Source: Herbaspirillum sp. alder98 (GTDB lineage Bacteria; Pseudomonadota; Gammaproteobacteria; Burkholderiales; Burkholderiaceae_D). Taken from it: a stretch of DNA of 64,000 nucleotides. Below, one piece after another: positions 32,655-41,788 of the stretch (within the stretch, counting starts at the first letter, position 1; the number at the start of each line of letters is the position of its first letter). The notes below the pieces were generated by a model. That model ran no database searches. It saw only the letters and a list, made by a program, of their open reading frames with translations, and was not told where the DNA came from. The translations under genes and the position numbers were made by a program. The stretch covers positions 186,001-250,000 of the forward strand of contig NZ_JAIUCY010000006.1 in NCBI RefSeq assembly GCF_020179755.1. The letters are read 5' to 3'.

Positions 32655-35126
32655 TCAGAAGTCACTGCTGAACGACACCTGGAAGGTGCGCGGCGCACCG
32701 GTGTAGAACACCGGCGCCGCCGCCGCCGCGATGGCCGCGCCATTGGTGCCAGTGGTGGCATTGGCGTTGGTGGTGAAGCTCGATCCGCTGGGGCCGTTCA
32801 TGCTCAGGTACTTGCGGCTGAACAGGTTGAACAGCTGGAAGCGGATGGTCGGGTTCTGCATGAACATGGCCTTGTTGAAACGATAGCCGGCGCCCAGATC
32901 GAACAGGGTGTAGCCGCCCACGGCGTCGTCATTGACCAGCGTGGTGTAGCGACGACCGACATAGCGCCCCTGGGCGGTGGCGTAGAACGGGCCACTGTTG
33001 TATTGCAGCGCCAGCGAGCCGAGCCAGTCCGGGGTGTCGGGCATCTGCTTGCCGGACGTCGACAAGGTGGTGGCGGTGCCGTTGGCGGCGCGCACCGCGA
33101 CCTTGTCGTCGCGCATGCTCGAATCGGTGCGGGTCACCGAGCCATAGAGATTCCAGTTCTGGTTCATCTTGTAGCCGGCTTCCAGCTCGAGGCCGAAAGT
33201 GCGCGACTTGCCGACGTTGAACTGGGTGGTCAGGTTGGACGTCGGGTCATACTGGCTGGCGATGCGGTCACGAAAATCGACGTAGAACATCGATCCCGAG
33301 AACGTCAGCTGACTCCCTGCGTAGCGATACCCCAGATCGAAGTTATTGGACTTCTCGGCGCCCACGCGAGGGGTTCCGATGCGTACCGGAATCACATCGC
33401 CGGCAGCATTACGGGCCACCAGGACGCCATTGACGACCGAGGTGGTGTAGTTGGCCGAAGCGGTGGTCTGGGCCAGGCCGGTATTGGCATTGTTCTCCGG
33501 CGCGCGCGCATTCTGTCCGGCATTGAAGAAGGCCGACTGGGTCTCGGTCAACTGCCAGCGCAGGCCGAGGTTGCCCAGCGTATTGGAGAATTTCTGGTCG
33601 ACCGTGTAGTCGGCGCCGTTGCCGTTGGCGGCAAGTCCGCTGGCGGTGTTGTTGAAATTACGCTTGACCTCCTGGCGCTTGACGCCCAGTTGCACGTTGA
33701 GGCGGTCATTGATCATGGTAAAGCTGTCCTGCAGGAAAATGGTATGCGCATCGACCCGGGTCTTCCAGTTGCGGGCCGCGTTATAGGGCGTACCGTCGGC
33801 GTATTGCAGGTAGCCGTTGGTATTGCGCATCCAGTAGTCGGAGCTGTTGCCGCTGCTGTCGATGGCCACGAACGGGCTGAATTGCTTGGAGGTGCCGCTA
33901 TCGAACCACAGGCCAGCCGACAGGTTGTGATTGTCCAGCTGGTAGTTGACCTTGGTGGTCACGCCCCAGCGGTCGGTCTGGCTGATGTTGCTGCCGTAGC
34001 CGAGGATGGTGTCGAGCGTGTCGCCGTCGCCGTTGATGTCGCCGATGCCGCCGTGCAGCAGGCCGGCGCCGCGCGCCTCCGACACGCTCAGCAACTGGTT
34101 GCCGCCGGTGCCGTAGCCATAGATGTAGTAAGGATTGAAATCGAGGCTGGCCTTGGGCGAGAGTTGCCAGTGGTTGACCATCGACACCTGGTAGTTCTCG
34201 AACGGGTTGTTATTGAAACCCTGGAAATTATTGAGGATGGCGGCATTGGCGGTGGCTTCGTTCTGCGCCGTGCCGGCCACCGGCGTCAGATGCCTCGGCG
34301 GCGTGGTGCCGAATTCATAGTTATAGCCAAAGCGCGCCAGGTCGGCCTTGCTGGCGGTGCGGTAGTTGGCGTTATCCATCTTGTTCCACAAGAAGGCCAG
34401 CTTCGAGTAACTGCCGCCACCGAAGTCGAATACCAGCTTCGAATCGACGTGCTCGCGCCGGGCGCTGCCATTGCCCTTGAACTTGTCGGCGGCAGCCTTG
34501 GACATGGAGATGAAGAACTTGGCGCGGCCATTGGCGAACTTGCCGGTGTCGATACGCACGAACTGCTTATTGTAGTTATTGGCGCCCAGGGCAAAGTTGA
34601 ACTTGCCGCCCAGCGTATCGCGCGGATCACAGGTATTGATGCCGAGATTGCCGCCGCTGGCGCCCACGTGCGGTGCTTCCATGTCGCCACTGCCCTGGGT
34701 CAGGAAAACGTCGCAGGTGTTCTCGGGATCGGCGAACTCCTGGATGCTGATCGAGTAGTTGAGCGAGTCATTGAGGGGTGCGCCGTCCAGCGTCAATCCC
34801 ATCTGGTTGGCGTTATAGCCGCGCACCCGCAGCGTGGCGCCGAACAGGCCGGTGCCGTCCTGGTCGAAGGTCGACACGCCCGGCAGGTTCTGGATCATCT
34901 GGAATGCGGTCGAGGTCGATCCCATCTTCTCGATGGCTTCACGGGTGACCGAGCTGCGCGCCTTGGGCGCATCGTCCTGCTGGATCAGGCCGGCGCCGGG
35001 CGCCTGGTTCTGACCCTGCACGGTGATCTGGCCGAGATCGCTGGTTTCCTGGGCGACGGCCAGGGTGGCATCAGCAAGAAACAGGCTCGACACCAGTAGC
35101 GCGAGCTTCTTGACTTTCAACTTCAT
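32655..35126 (-). CDS. TonB-dependent outer-membrane receptor
   Basis: An 823-aa receptor. The signal peptide ends LAVAQE; a TonB-box-like segment (GQITVQGQ) follows. The plug domain holds AFQMIQNLPGVSTFDQDG and RVRGYNANQMGLTLDGAPLND. The barrel ends with the required aromatic residue (VSFSSDF). Two cysteines (ENTCDVFL, INTCDPRD) lie in the plug near residues 135-160. There is no N-terminal STN domain, so it does not signal through FecR. Dedicated ExbD, TonB and ExbB genes surround it, and a nucleoside-type importer follows, so its substrate may be a nucleoside- or ADP-ribose-like compound too large or scarce for porins. This substrate idea is inference. Confidence 0.94.
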   Translation of the reverse strand: MKLKVKKLALLVSSLFLADATLAVAQETSDLGQITVQGQNQAPGAGLIQQDDAPKARSSVTREAIEKMGSTSTAFQMIQNLPGVSTFDQDGTGLFGATLRVRGYNANQMGLTLDGAPLNDSLNYSISIQEFADPENTCDVFLTQGSGDMEAPHVGASGGNLGINTCDPRDTLGGKFNFALGANNYNKQFVRIDTGKFANGRAKFFISMSKAAADKFKGNGSARREHVDSKLVFDFGGGSYSKLAFLWNKMDNANYRTASKADLARFGYNYEFGTTPPRHLTPVAGTAQNEATANAAILNNFQGFNNNPFENYQVSMVNHWQLSPKASLDFNPYYIYGYGTGGNQLLSVSEARGAGLLHGGIGDINGDGDTLDTILGYGSNISQTDRWGVTTKVNYQLDNHNLSAGLWFDSGTSKQFSPFVAIDSSGNSSDYWMRNTNGYLQYADGTPYNAARNWKTRVDAHTIFLQDSFTMINDRLNVQLGVKRQEVKRNFNNTASGLAANGNGADYTVDQKFSNTLGNLGLRWQLTETQSAFFNAGQNARAPENNANTGLAQTTASANYTTSVVNGVLVARNAAGDVIPVRIGTPRVGAEKSNNFDLGYRYAGSQLTFSGSMFYVDFRDRIASQYDPTSNLTTQFNVGKSRTFGLELEAGYKMNQNWNLYGSVTRTDSSMRDDKVAVRAANGTATTLSTSGKQMPDTPDWLGSLALQYNSGPFYATAQGRYVGRRYTTLVNDDAVGGYTLFDLGAGYRFNKAMFMQNPTIRFQLFNLFSRKYLSMNGPSGSSFTTNANATTGTNGAAIAAAAAPVFYTGAPRTFQVSFSSDF

Positions 35127-35193
35127 GGTGTTACTCCCCGATAGGTTTGTTCTGGATGGCCGCGCAGGCTGCGCAGCAGGGTGACCTGGACGC

Positions 35194-35916
35194 CTAGCTA
35201 CTGGCGGGTGTGAACTGCAAATCGACGACGAAACGGTGTTGCGGCTGCCCCGGCCGGAACTGCTCCGGAAAGGCCGGGAAACTTCCCATGCCCACGCTCT
35301 TGCGCGCAGCCTGATCCAGCAAGGGCGAATTGGACGACTCTTCGATACCCATCTCCAGCACCGAGCCGTCGCGCTTGAGGACGAACCACACCTTCACCGT
35401 GCCTTGCGGGCGCTGCAGGCTGGCTTCACGCCCGGTCGGATAACGCTTGACCGAATTGAGGTAGGCCCGCACCCGACCAATGAATTCGGCATCGGCGTCG
35501 CCCCTCGGGGCGGCCGGCACCGGCGCGGCAGGCGCTGGCGTGGCAGGCGCCGCTGGCGTCGGGTTGCTGGCCGGCTGTGCCGGCGCCGGCGCGCTGGTGG
35601 TCGGTGCCGGCGCGGGTGAGACCGGCTCTGCTGCCGGCCTGGCTGGCGCCTGCGGACGCGGCGGCGCTGCTTGCGGCTTGGGTGGCGACGGTTGCGGCCT
35701 GGCCGGCGCCGGCACAGGGGGCGCCGCTGGCGCCACCGGTCTGGGCGGCTCCAGCTGGGCGATATCGATGATCTCGAGCTTGACCGGCGTTTCTTCCTTG
35801 GGCATCAGTGGCTTGAGCTCGCGCAGGCCGGCCGTCACCAGCAACAGCACCAGTCCCGCCGCCGGCAGCATGGCGACCCAGTCGCGATGGCGATAGAGGC
35901 TATGCATCGTCTTCAC
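35194..35916 (-). CDS. tonB: TonB energy transducer
   Basis: A 240-aa TonB. One membrane helix (residues 14-31, VAMLPAAGLVLLLVTAGL) precedes a long Pro/Ala/Lys-rich periplasmic linker (about 52-135, many PAPA repeats). The C-terminal domain includes YLNSVKRYPTGREASLQRPQGTVKVWFVLKRDGSVLEMGIEESSNSPLLDQAARKSV, a typical TonB-C pattern. The GTG at 35916 overlaps the exbD stop (GTGA); the ATG at 35907 would lose only three residues. It energises the receptor encoded next. Confidence 0.93.
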   Translation of the reverse strand: MKTMHSLYRHRDWVAMLPAAGLVLLLVTAGLRELKPLMPKEETPVKLEIIDIAQLEPPRPVAPAAPPVPAPARPQPSPPKPQAAPPRPQAPARPAAEPVSPAPAPTTSAPAPAQPASNPTPAAPATPAPAAPVPAAPRGDADAEFIGRVRAYLNSVKRYPTGREASLQRPQGTVKVWFVLKRDGSVLEMGIEESSNSPLLDQAARKSVGMGSFPAFPEQFRPGQPQHRFVVDLQFTPASS

Positions 35917-36326
35917 TTGCGCCGGGAAACGAAAGAGATGGCGTCGAAGCCATTGCCCTTGAGCGTGTCCATCAGGTCGATCACGCGCTGGAACTCCACC
36001 TTCTGGTCGGCATTGACGATCAGCGTCAACTTCTTCGACGGCTCGGCCGCCTGCAATTGCTGCAAGCCGGACACCAGTGCGCCGGCAGCGATGTCGCGCC
36101 CCTCCAGCTGCAATTCGCCGTCCAGGCCTAGCGTGATGCGCGCAAGGTGTTGGGTCTGCAGATCGCTGGTGCTGGACGACGACGGCAGCGAAGTCTTCAC
36201 GCCCATCGCGGGAATCACGTTCAGGCTCAGCAATACGAAGAACACCAGCAGAAACATCATCACGTCGATCATCGGAATGATCTCGATACGCGCCCTGCGC
36301 TTTTCGGTTTCGCCCCAGCTTCTCAT
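35913..36326 (-). CDS. exbD: ExbD/TolR-family biopolymer transport protein (receptor operon)
   Basis: A 137-aa ExbD. The membrane helix carries the conserved Asp (RARIEIIPMIDVMMFLLVFFVLLSL), and the periplasmic domain ends KVEFQRVIDLMDTLKGNGFDAISFVSRRK. The ATG at 36326 has GGAGAG at the proper distance; the open frame continues upstream through the promoter region but is not coding. It is the first gene of the operon that runs toward exbB, and the two GntR-type palindromes lie 106 and 229 bp upstream. Confidence 0.94.
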   Translation of the reverse strand: MRSWGETEKRRARIEIIPMIDVMMFLLVFFVLLSLNVIPAMGVKTSLPSSSSTSDLQTQHLARITLGLDGELQLEGRDIAAGALVSGLQQLQAAEPSKKLTLIVNADQKVEFQRVIDLMDTLKGNGFDAISFVSRRK

Positions 36327-36431
36327 CGCTATCTCTCCATTGATCAACTCACCGCGCCGGCCCGCAATGCGTTTTCTAGCGGCGCTGAAATTGAAGTGGA
36401 TTATGCGATTGCACAAAACGCGTGTCAACAA

Positions 36432-36445
36432 CTGGTACGTACCAG
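36432..36445. promoter_or_regulatory. GntR operator (exbD operon, proximal)
   Basis: CTGGTACGTACCAG is a perfect 14-bp palindrome with the same core (TGGTACGTACCA) as the site at 31897. It sits in a strikingly AT-rich stretch, 106 bp before the exbD start, where a promoter for the leftward operon would be expected. Confidence 0.8.
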
Positions 36446-36554
36446 ATTTTTATATTTTTTAACTTTGTGAATTTAATACGCCTGTCACAAAAAATAGCTA
36501 TTGGCGGATGTAAAAGATGCGTACACAAGACAGAAAACGCCAATTTTGCACCAA

Positions 36555-36570
36555 ATTGGTACGTTCCAAT
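36555..36570. promoter_or_regulatory. GntR operator (exbD operon, distal)
   Basis: ATTGGTACGTTCCAAT is a 16-bp palindrome with one mismatched pair. It lies 110 bp further upstream of the proximal site. Two spaced sites would allow DNA looping or stepwise binding. It is also 157 bp from the start of the divergent effector gene. Confidence 0.7.
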
Positions 36571-36726
36571 AATGGAATTATTTTTCCTATTTTTGTGACC
36601 GGAGCATGACATTTTGATGACATCGGAACATCGATGTGCTGGCTGTTACCCACGGGTGAATTTTTCTGTTGCACCGCCACATCCCGTGGCGGCGCATGCC
36701 CCCTTACACCCTATCGATATTTCATC
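36571..36726. other. Upstream region of the 1618-aa effector gene
   Basis: No gene seen. GGAACA at 36625 and CCAC at 36650 recall the two halves of an hrp box, but 19 bases separate them instead of 16, so this is not accepted as a confident promoter. The ribosome binding site before the ATG at 36727 is weak. Confidence 0.35.
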
Positions 36727-39700
36727 ATGGTCCACATCAATAACGCTTCCCCGTCGGTGCGCGATAGCACCGCATTCGACAGCGCCGCCCAGGGCTCCCC
36801 CGAAACCCACGAAATGCGCGACCTCGCCATGCGCCCGGCCGGCGAAACGCCGGTCGTACACGCCCGCGACAGGCGTCCGCCCGAGCTGCAAGCCGAGCCG
36901 GCCCCGGAACCATCGCTGGCGTTGATCCACCTGCACAACGATGAACCCGAGGACCCGCACCTGGAAGTCGCGCCGAGCCAGACGATGATGGCCGAGTTGA
37001 GTTCGCCCCATGGCGGCCGCTCGCCGGCGCTGCGCCAGCTGCACCAGGACATGCGCGAGGTCGGCGTCGAGCGCGCCGAATTCGATAGCATCGTCGCGAC
37101 CCTGGGCGGACGTGATGTCGCCTCGGCGTCGGCCGGGGCGCTGCTGGCTTCACTCAACGACCACGTCGCCATCGCCAGCTTTCCCTTCAGGTTCCGTACT
37201 TCCACCGTGACCACCCACCTGCTGGTCATCAAGGACACCGTCGATGACGAACATGGCAAGACCGACCTGTATTTCCTGAAAGGCTATTCGGACCGCGTCG
37301 TGGGCGCCCGCGAGCTGCTGGCGTTCGACCAGCGTCGCGCTGAACTGGCGCAGGCCGAACAGGATCAGGCCAGCGCCGCCGGCAAAGGCAAGGGAAAAGG
37401 CAAGCAGAAGGCCGCAGCCCAGGCTCAGCCCATGATGATGGAAACCTACGTCTGCACCTACCTGCTGGAGCTATCGAAGAAATCGTCGCTGTTTGCCCGT
37501 CGCAGCATCGATGAAAGCAGCACCATCATCATGCCGGTGCCGCTCAACGCGACGCCGTTCCCGCGCCAGTTTGCGTGGGCTGCCGCAGAAAACTACATGG
37601 CCGAAGGCTTCGGCCAACGGCCCGCCGTCGATCGGGGCGACGGTCGCGAAAAGAGCGATTTCAGTCTGGGCTACAGCGACCTCAATGGCCCGGAGAATCG
37701 CAACATCATCTTCATCACAGAACAGAAATATCATGACCGCGCCCGCCCGATGCAGCACCGCGCCTACGGCGACTATCCGGCCAGCCTCAATGTGGGCGGC
37801 GGCGCCATCGCCGAGGTCACCGGATTCGACGCGCATGGCGTGGAGATCATGGGCCCGGCAGGCAAGGTGGCCGGCGTCAAGCTGGCGACCTTGCGCGAGA
37901 TCATCGACAAGTTCATGCGCGACAAGCCGCGCGACCGGACCCTGATCGTGCGCACCGAAGACCAGTATCGGCACCAGTTCGTCTATGCGCCACAGGGCTT
38001 GCAGATGACGCTGCTCGACCAGCATGGCGAACCGGTCAAGGCGCTGGCGCCGCTGCCCGGGGCCGATGTCTCGACCTATGGCTGGCGCGGCGCCAATACC
38101 GGGCCCTTCGGCAGCCCGGCGGGCTATGCCAATTCGATGCTCGTGGTCTCCACCGGCGAGGCGATCCCGGCCGGTCCGTTCCTGAAGGACCGCCATACCC
38201 TGAAGGGAATCGCCACGGCGGCCTCGCATGCGCTGGTCGACGTGATCCTCAACGACATGAATCCGGCGGTCAAGGGCACCACCGCCAACGCTGCCCTGAA
38301 TTCGGCCATGCGGGCAGCAGTCACGGCGGCCACCGTGTACGGCATGACTTCGCTGATCAACACCTTTCGCGACGAGAAGACGCATGCGCTGTTCGACGGT
38401 GCGCATCCGTTCAGCGGCTCCGGCGCCGGGCTGGTGGACGCCAAGACGCTGGCCGGCGCCATCGCCGTCACGGTGCTGGCGCAGGACGTGGTCAGCATGG
38501 CGTATCGCTTCGCCTACAAGAACTTCGTCAAGGACACCGCCAAGGGCCGCGAGAAATTCAGCGGCCAGGTCTTCAATGAGGCGATGCTGCCTTTCCTGGG
38601 CGAACTGGGGCGCTTGCTGGTCAACTACGGCATCCAGACAAAGATGGGCCTGCCGCGCGGCAACGAGAAGGACATCGCCAGCCTGGTCGGGGTGGCGACC
38701 CTGTTGACGGCGGTGGATTTCCTGCGGGGGCGTTCGGGCGACCCGGCCAACCACCTGCTGCTCAGCGCGACCTACAAGACGATGGACTTCTTCGCCGCCG
38801 ACCTGGTATTTCGCACGCTCGGCGCGGTGTTCGGGGCGGACCTGCCGGCCCTCGACGCGGGCGCCGGCGAGCATGTCCACACCGATCTGGCCAAGAATTT
38901 GCTGGAAGCGTTCGTCACCCGCATGGGCGCGCGCGGTCCGGACAAATGGCTGCTGCCGATGGTGGGGCTGGCCTTTTCGGCTGCCGGCCTGGCCGGCGCC
39001 AATGCGCGCGCGGGCGAAGACCAGCTGGCGCGCGAGAACGCTCCCAACAACCTGGTGGCCAGGGTGCGCGACGCGATCAACGTGTTGTCAGTCGACGGCG
39101 AGCGGATGATCGAGGCCGGCCGCGACAAGCTGGAAGACGTCGAAGGCCTGCGCCGCACGGCGGTGCTGCTCAAGCGCGGCGTGGAGCAGATGCGGCGCGC
39201 CATCAACCATCTGAACCTGGATGCGCCCCAGACCCATGCCGGCGAACTGGCGCAGGTGCGCGATGCGGCGCGATTTCACGACATGAGCGAGCCGCAACAG
39301 CGCGCGCACCTGGAAGCGGTCACCCGGCGCTACCACGACATGATCGCCGCCTCCGACGTGTTCGCCGAGCGCAATCCCCCACCCCTGGGCGACACGCGCG
39401 AGTCGGCTCCGCCGGACCTGAGCCTGGCGGTATCCAACAGCAGCGCCAACCTGCCCCAGCGCATCCGCGAGCAGATCGAGTTGCTGATGAAGCGTTTCCC
39501 GCAGGCCCATGCCGAGAACCGCGAGATCACCTACCCCACCGCAGTGGCGCCCGACTTCATCGGCGCCGCCCTGCCCCACACTGCCAAGCCCGGCGCGCCG
39601 TTCGCCAAGACCGAGCGCATGCCGCGCGACCACACCACGTTCACCGATGCGCAAGTGCCCTACGTCAAGGAAATCCAGCGCGCCCTGGCCGAGGCGCCGG

Positions 39701-41583
39701 GCATGCCGCGCCGGGTGGAAGACAGCAATGCGCTGTACCTGCAGCTGAGCCATCGCATGATCGACGAAGGCGACCATTCGATCCACGCCTACTCGCTCGA
39801 ATCGCAACTGTTCCACTACCTCTTGCGGTGGGCGCAGACCGGCCAGGAAAAGTACCTGCGGCTGGCCTCGGGCGTGTGGTTCAAGATTGCGGCGATGAAC
39901 CATCGCGGCAACGTCACCGGCGAGCGCGACAAGTTCGTCACCGCCATCTCGGTGCTGATGGTCAACCTGATGGCCTTGCACGGCAAGCCGGCGGCGCACC
40001 TGGTGCATCGCGGCGTGGTCACCGATGCCCACTACATCGAGCAGTCGCGCCAGGAAGAAGCCCGCGCACGCTACGGCGACGATGCCGTATTCATCGGCGA
40101 AGGCGCGGTGGTGGCCATGAGCGAGATCATGTCGGTCACCAGCTCCACCCAGATGACGGCCACTTTCCTGCAGGGGCTGGGCCACGGTGCGGCGCCCATC
40201 GACCGTAGCCAGCACATGGTGATTCGCCAGGAAACCGCTTTGCCGGTGCCGCGCCAGACCGAGCATATCCAGGTCGAGAGCCTGCTGATGCCGGGCACCG
40301 TGGCCACCATCGATCGCATCGACCATAATCCGCCGCCGCAAGGCAACCGCGACGTCAAGCAGAAACGCAAGACCGGCGAATTGATGGGCCCGGCCGAGAG
40401 CACCGAATTCAATCTGGGACAGGTGGTCTATGCCAGCGTGGCCGACACCTTCCTGGCCGAGGTGCGCTACCTGCAATACCAGCAGGCGCAAGCGGCGGCG
40501 CACGCCAGCGGCGAGCCGCTCGGGTTGACGCTGGAAGATGGCGCACTGTGCTGTCACCCCGACACGTCGCAGCTGTATCGCTATGATGCCGCCCGGCAGC
40601 AGATGGTCTTTACCGGCGGCACGCTGAATTACTTTCATGGCGGTCCGCAAGAGCCGAAGGAACACGAACAGGCCCGCTGGCGCGAGCCCTATACCTCGCC
40701 GCAAAGCCCGGCGCAGATTCGCATCGGCATCCAGGGCGCGATCCTGATCGGCCATCCCGTGGTGCCCTTCCTCAACGACATGGTGCGCAACGTGTCCCAT
40801 GAAACCTACCGGCGCCTGGGTGGCTATTACGACCCGGCCAGCCCCAACCATCAGTACAAGCTGGCCGACGACGCGCGCCGGACCCGCGAGAAGCAGGCGG
40901 CGCAGCCGCCGATCAAGGAGATCGCAGGATGGAGCCAGCAAACCGTGTTTGCGCTGCCGGAGGCCGGGCGCGTCTTCGTGGCCGGCAAGCCGTTCCCGGG
41001 TGAATTGATGGCGCGGGTGCTGAGCTCGGCCCTGCATCGGGCCATGATGATCCTGGAGGTGGACGCCAGCGGTGCGCTGGTCATGCAGCAACGCACCCGC
41101 ATCGATCATCACGACCGCGAACGCAGCGAGCAGGTGCCGCTGGTGCAGCGCCATTTCCTCAAGACGCACGATCATTTCGACCTGACCTACGATACCCAGC
41201 GCGCGCCGATGCTCGGCGTCGGTCCCAATGGCTACTATGTGGTGGCGCTGCACGAGGGGCAGTACCGGGCGGTGCCGGTCAATATCGCCGGGCCCGGCCT
41301 ACGTGCGGGCAACCTGATGCATGCGTTCCTGGCGCTGGCCACGCCCAATCCCAACCGCAACCGCTATACCGTCAAGGGCAATGAGATCAAGAGCGCCACG
41401 GCCACGCCGAGCACATTGCGCCGCCTGATGCCGGGCGTGCAACGCGACCCGGTGGCCCATACCGCAACCGAGATGTTCAAACGGCTCAGGAACTTTGCCA
41501 AGAGCGGCTATGACCCGGTCGACAGCTGGCTGGGCCGAACCTATGCCGAGTTGCATCCGGGCCAGGATGTCGCCAAATCGTGA
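36727..41583 (+). CDS. Very large candidate type III effector, unknown function
   Basis: A 1618-aa protein I cannot assign to a family. The N-terminus (MVHINNASPSVRDSTAFDS) fits type III export signals: Ser/Asn-rich, Ile at position 4, no acidic residue in the first 12. A short Gly-Lys repeat (GKGKGKGKQK, about residue 219) lies within the first third. Hydrophobic helices appear near 527 (MRAAVTAATVYGMTSLI), 575 (LAGAIAVTVLAQDVVSMAY) and 740 (WLLPMVGLAFSAAGLAG), which might insert in a host membrane. There is no Sec signal peptide. The frame opens 31 codons earlier, but the export-like N-terminus begins at 36727. It leads a plus-strand island with chaperones and hrp boxes. No catalytic motif was recognised. 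Confidence 0.8.
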   Translation: MVHINNASPSVRDSTAFDSAAQGSPETHEMRDLAMRPAGETPVVHARDRRPPELQAEPAPEPSLALIHLHNDEPEDPHLEVAPSQTMMAELSSPHGGRSPALRQLHQDMREVGVERAEFDSIVATLGGRDVASASAGALLASLNDHVAIASFPFRFRTSTVTTHLLVIKDTVDDEHGKTDLYFLKGYSDRVVGARELLAFDQRRAELAQAEQDQASAAGKGKGKGKQKAAAQAQPMMMETYVCTYLLELSKKSSLFARRSIDESSTIIMPVPLNATPFPRQFAWAAAENYMAEGFGQRPAVDRGDGREKSDFSLGYSDLNGPENRNIIFITEQKYHDRARPMQHRAYGDYPASLNVGGGAIAEVTGFDAHGVEIMGPAGKVAGVKLATLREIIDKFMRDKPRDRTLIVRTEDQYRHQFVYAPQGLQMTLLDQHGEPVKALAPLPGADVSTYGWRGANTGPFGSPAGYANSMLVVSTGEAIPAGPFLKDRHTLKGIATAASHALVDVILNDMNPAVKGTTANAALNSAMRAAVTAATVYGMTSLINTFRDEKTHALFDGAHPFSGSGAGLVDAKTLAGAIAVTVLAQDVVSMAYRFAYKNFVKDTAKGREKFSGQVFNEAMLPFLGELGRLLVNYGIQTKMGLPRGNEKDIASLVGVATLLTAVDFLRGRSGDPANHLLLSATYKTMDFFAADLVFRTLGAVFGADLPALDAGAGEHVHTDLAKNLLEAFVTRMGARGPDKWLLPMVGLAFSAAGLAGANARAGEDQLARENAPNNLVARVRDAINVLSVDGERMIEAGRDKLEDVEGLRRTAVLLKRGVEQMRRAINHLNLDAPQTHAGELAQVRDAARFHDMSEPQQRAHLEAVTRRYHDMIAASDVFAERNPPPLGDTRESAPPDLSLAVSNSSANLPQRIREQIELLMKRFPQAHAENREITYPTAVAPDFIGAALPHTAKPGAPFAKTERMPRDHTTFTDAQVPYVKEIQRALAEAPGMPRRVEDSNALYLQLSHRMIDEGDHSIHAYSLESQLFHYLLRWAQTGQEKYLRLASGVWFKIAAMNHRGNVTGERDKFVTAISVLMVNLMALHGKPAAHLVHRGVVTDAHYIEQSRQEEARARYGDDAVFIGEGAVVAMSEIMSVTSSTQMTATFLQGLGHGAAPIDRSQHMVIRQETALPVPRQTEHIQVESLLMPGTVATIDRIDHNPPPQGNRDVKQKRKTGELMGPAESTEFNLGQVVYASVADTFLAEVRYLQYQQAQAAAHASGEPLGLTLEDGALCCHPDTSQLYRYDAARQQMVFTGGTLNYFHGGPQEPKEHEQARWREPYTSPQSPAQIRIGIQGAILIGHPVVPFLNDMVRNVSHETYRRLGGYYDPASPNHQYKLADDARRTREKQAAQPPIKEIAGWSQQTVFALPEAGRVFVAGKPFPGELMARVLSSALHRAMMILEVDASGALVMQQRTRIDHHDRERSEQVPLVQRHFLKTHDHFDLTYDTQRAPMLGVGPNGYYVVALHEGQYRAVPVNIAGPGLRAGNLMHAFLALATPNPNRNRYTVKGNEIKSATATPSTLRRLMPGVQRDPVAHTATEMFKRLRNFAKSGYDPVDSWLGRTYAELHPGQDVAKS

Positions 41584-41604
41584 TGCCGCGTGTGGCGGCC
41601 CGAT

Positions 41605-41633
41605 GGAACTGGCGCCGCCGTGGCCGACACCCA
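41605..41633 (+). promoter_or_regulatory. Possible hrp box before the racemase-like effector
   Basis: GGAACT, 16 bases, then ACACCCA: one mismatch in the CCACNNA half compared with the HrpL consensus GGAACC-N16-CCACNNA. It lies 155 bp before the ATG at 41789. It is weaker than the boxes at 43658 and 49485. Confidence 0.45.
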
Positions 41634-41788
41634 TCGATGCATGGCGAAGAAACGCCGGCACAAGAATATCTCCGGATGGCTAGATAGCCGCTTGCGCATA
41701 GATGCCGTACATCACGTTGCACATGCGCAGTGCTTCCGCTGGGCGGAATCCGGATTTCCATCATCGACAGAATTCAGAGGTCAACAAA

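Noticed and set aside
32655..35126. Signalling receptor for the FecI/FecR module
   Set aside because: The receptor has no N-terminal STN domain and belongs to a GntR-controlled operon 13 kb away, so it is unlikely to signal through this FecR.
36625..36656. Possible hrp box before the 1618-aa effector (GGAACA ... CCAC)
   Set aside because: The two halves are 19 bases apart instead of 16, so it was kept only as a note in the upstream-region entry.
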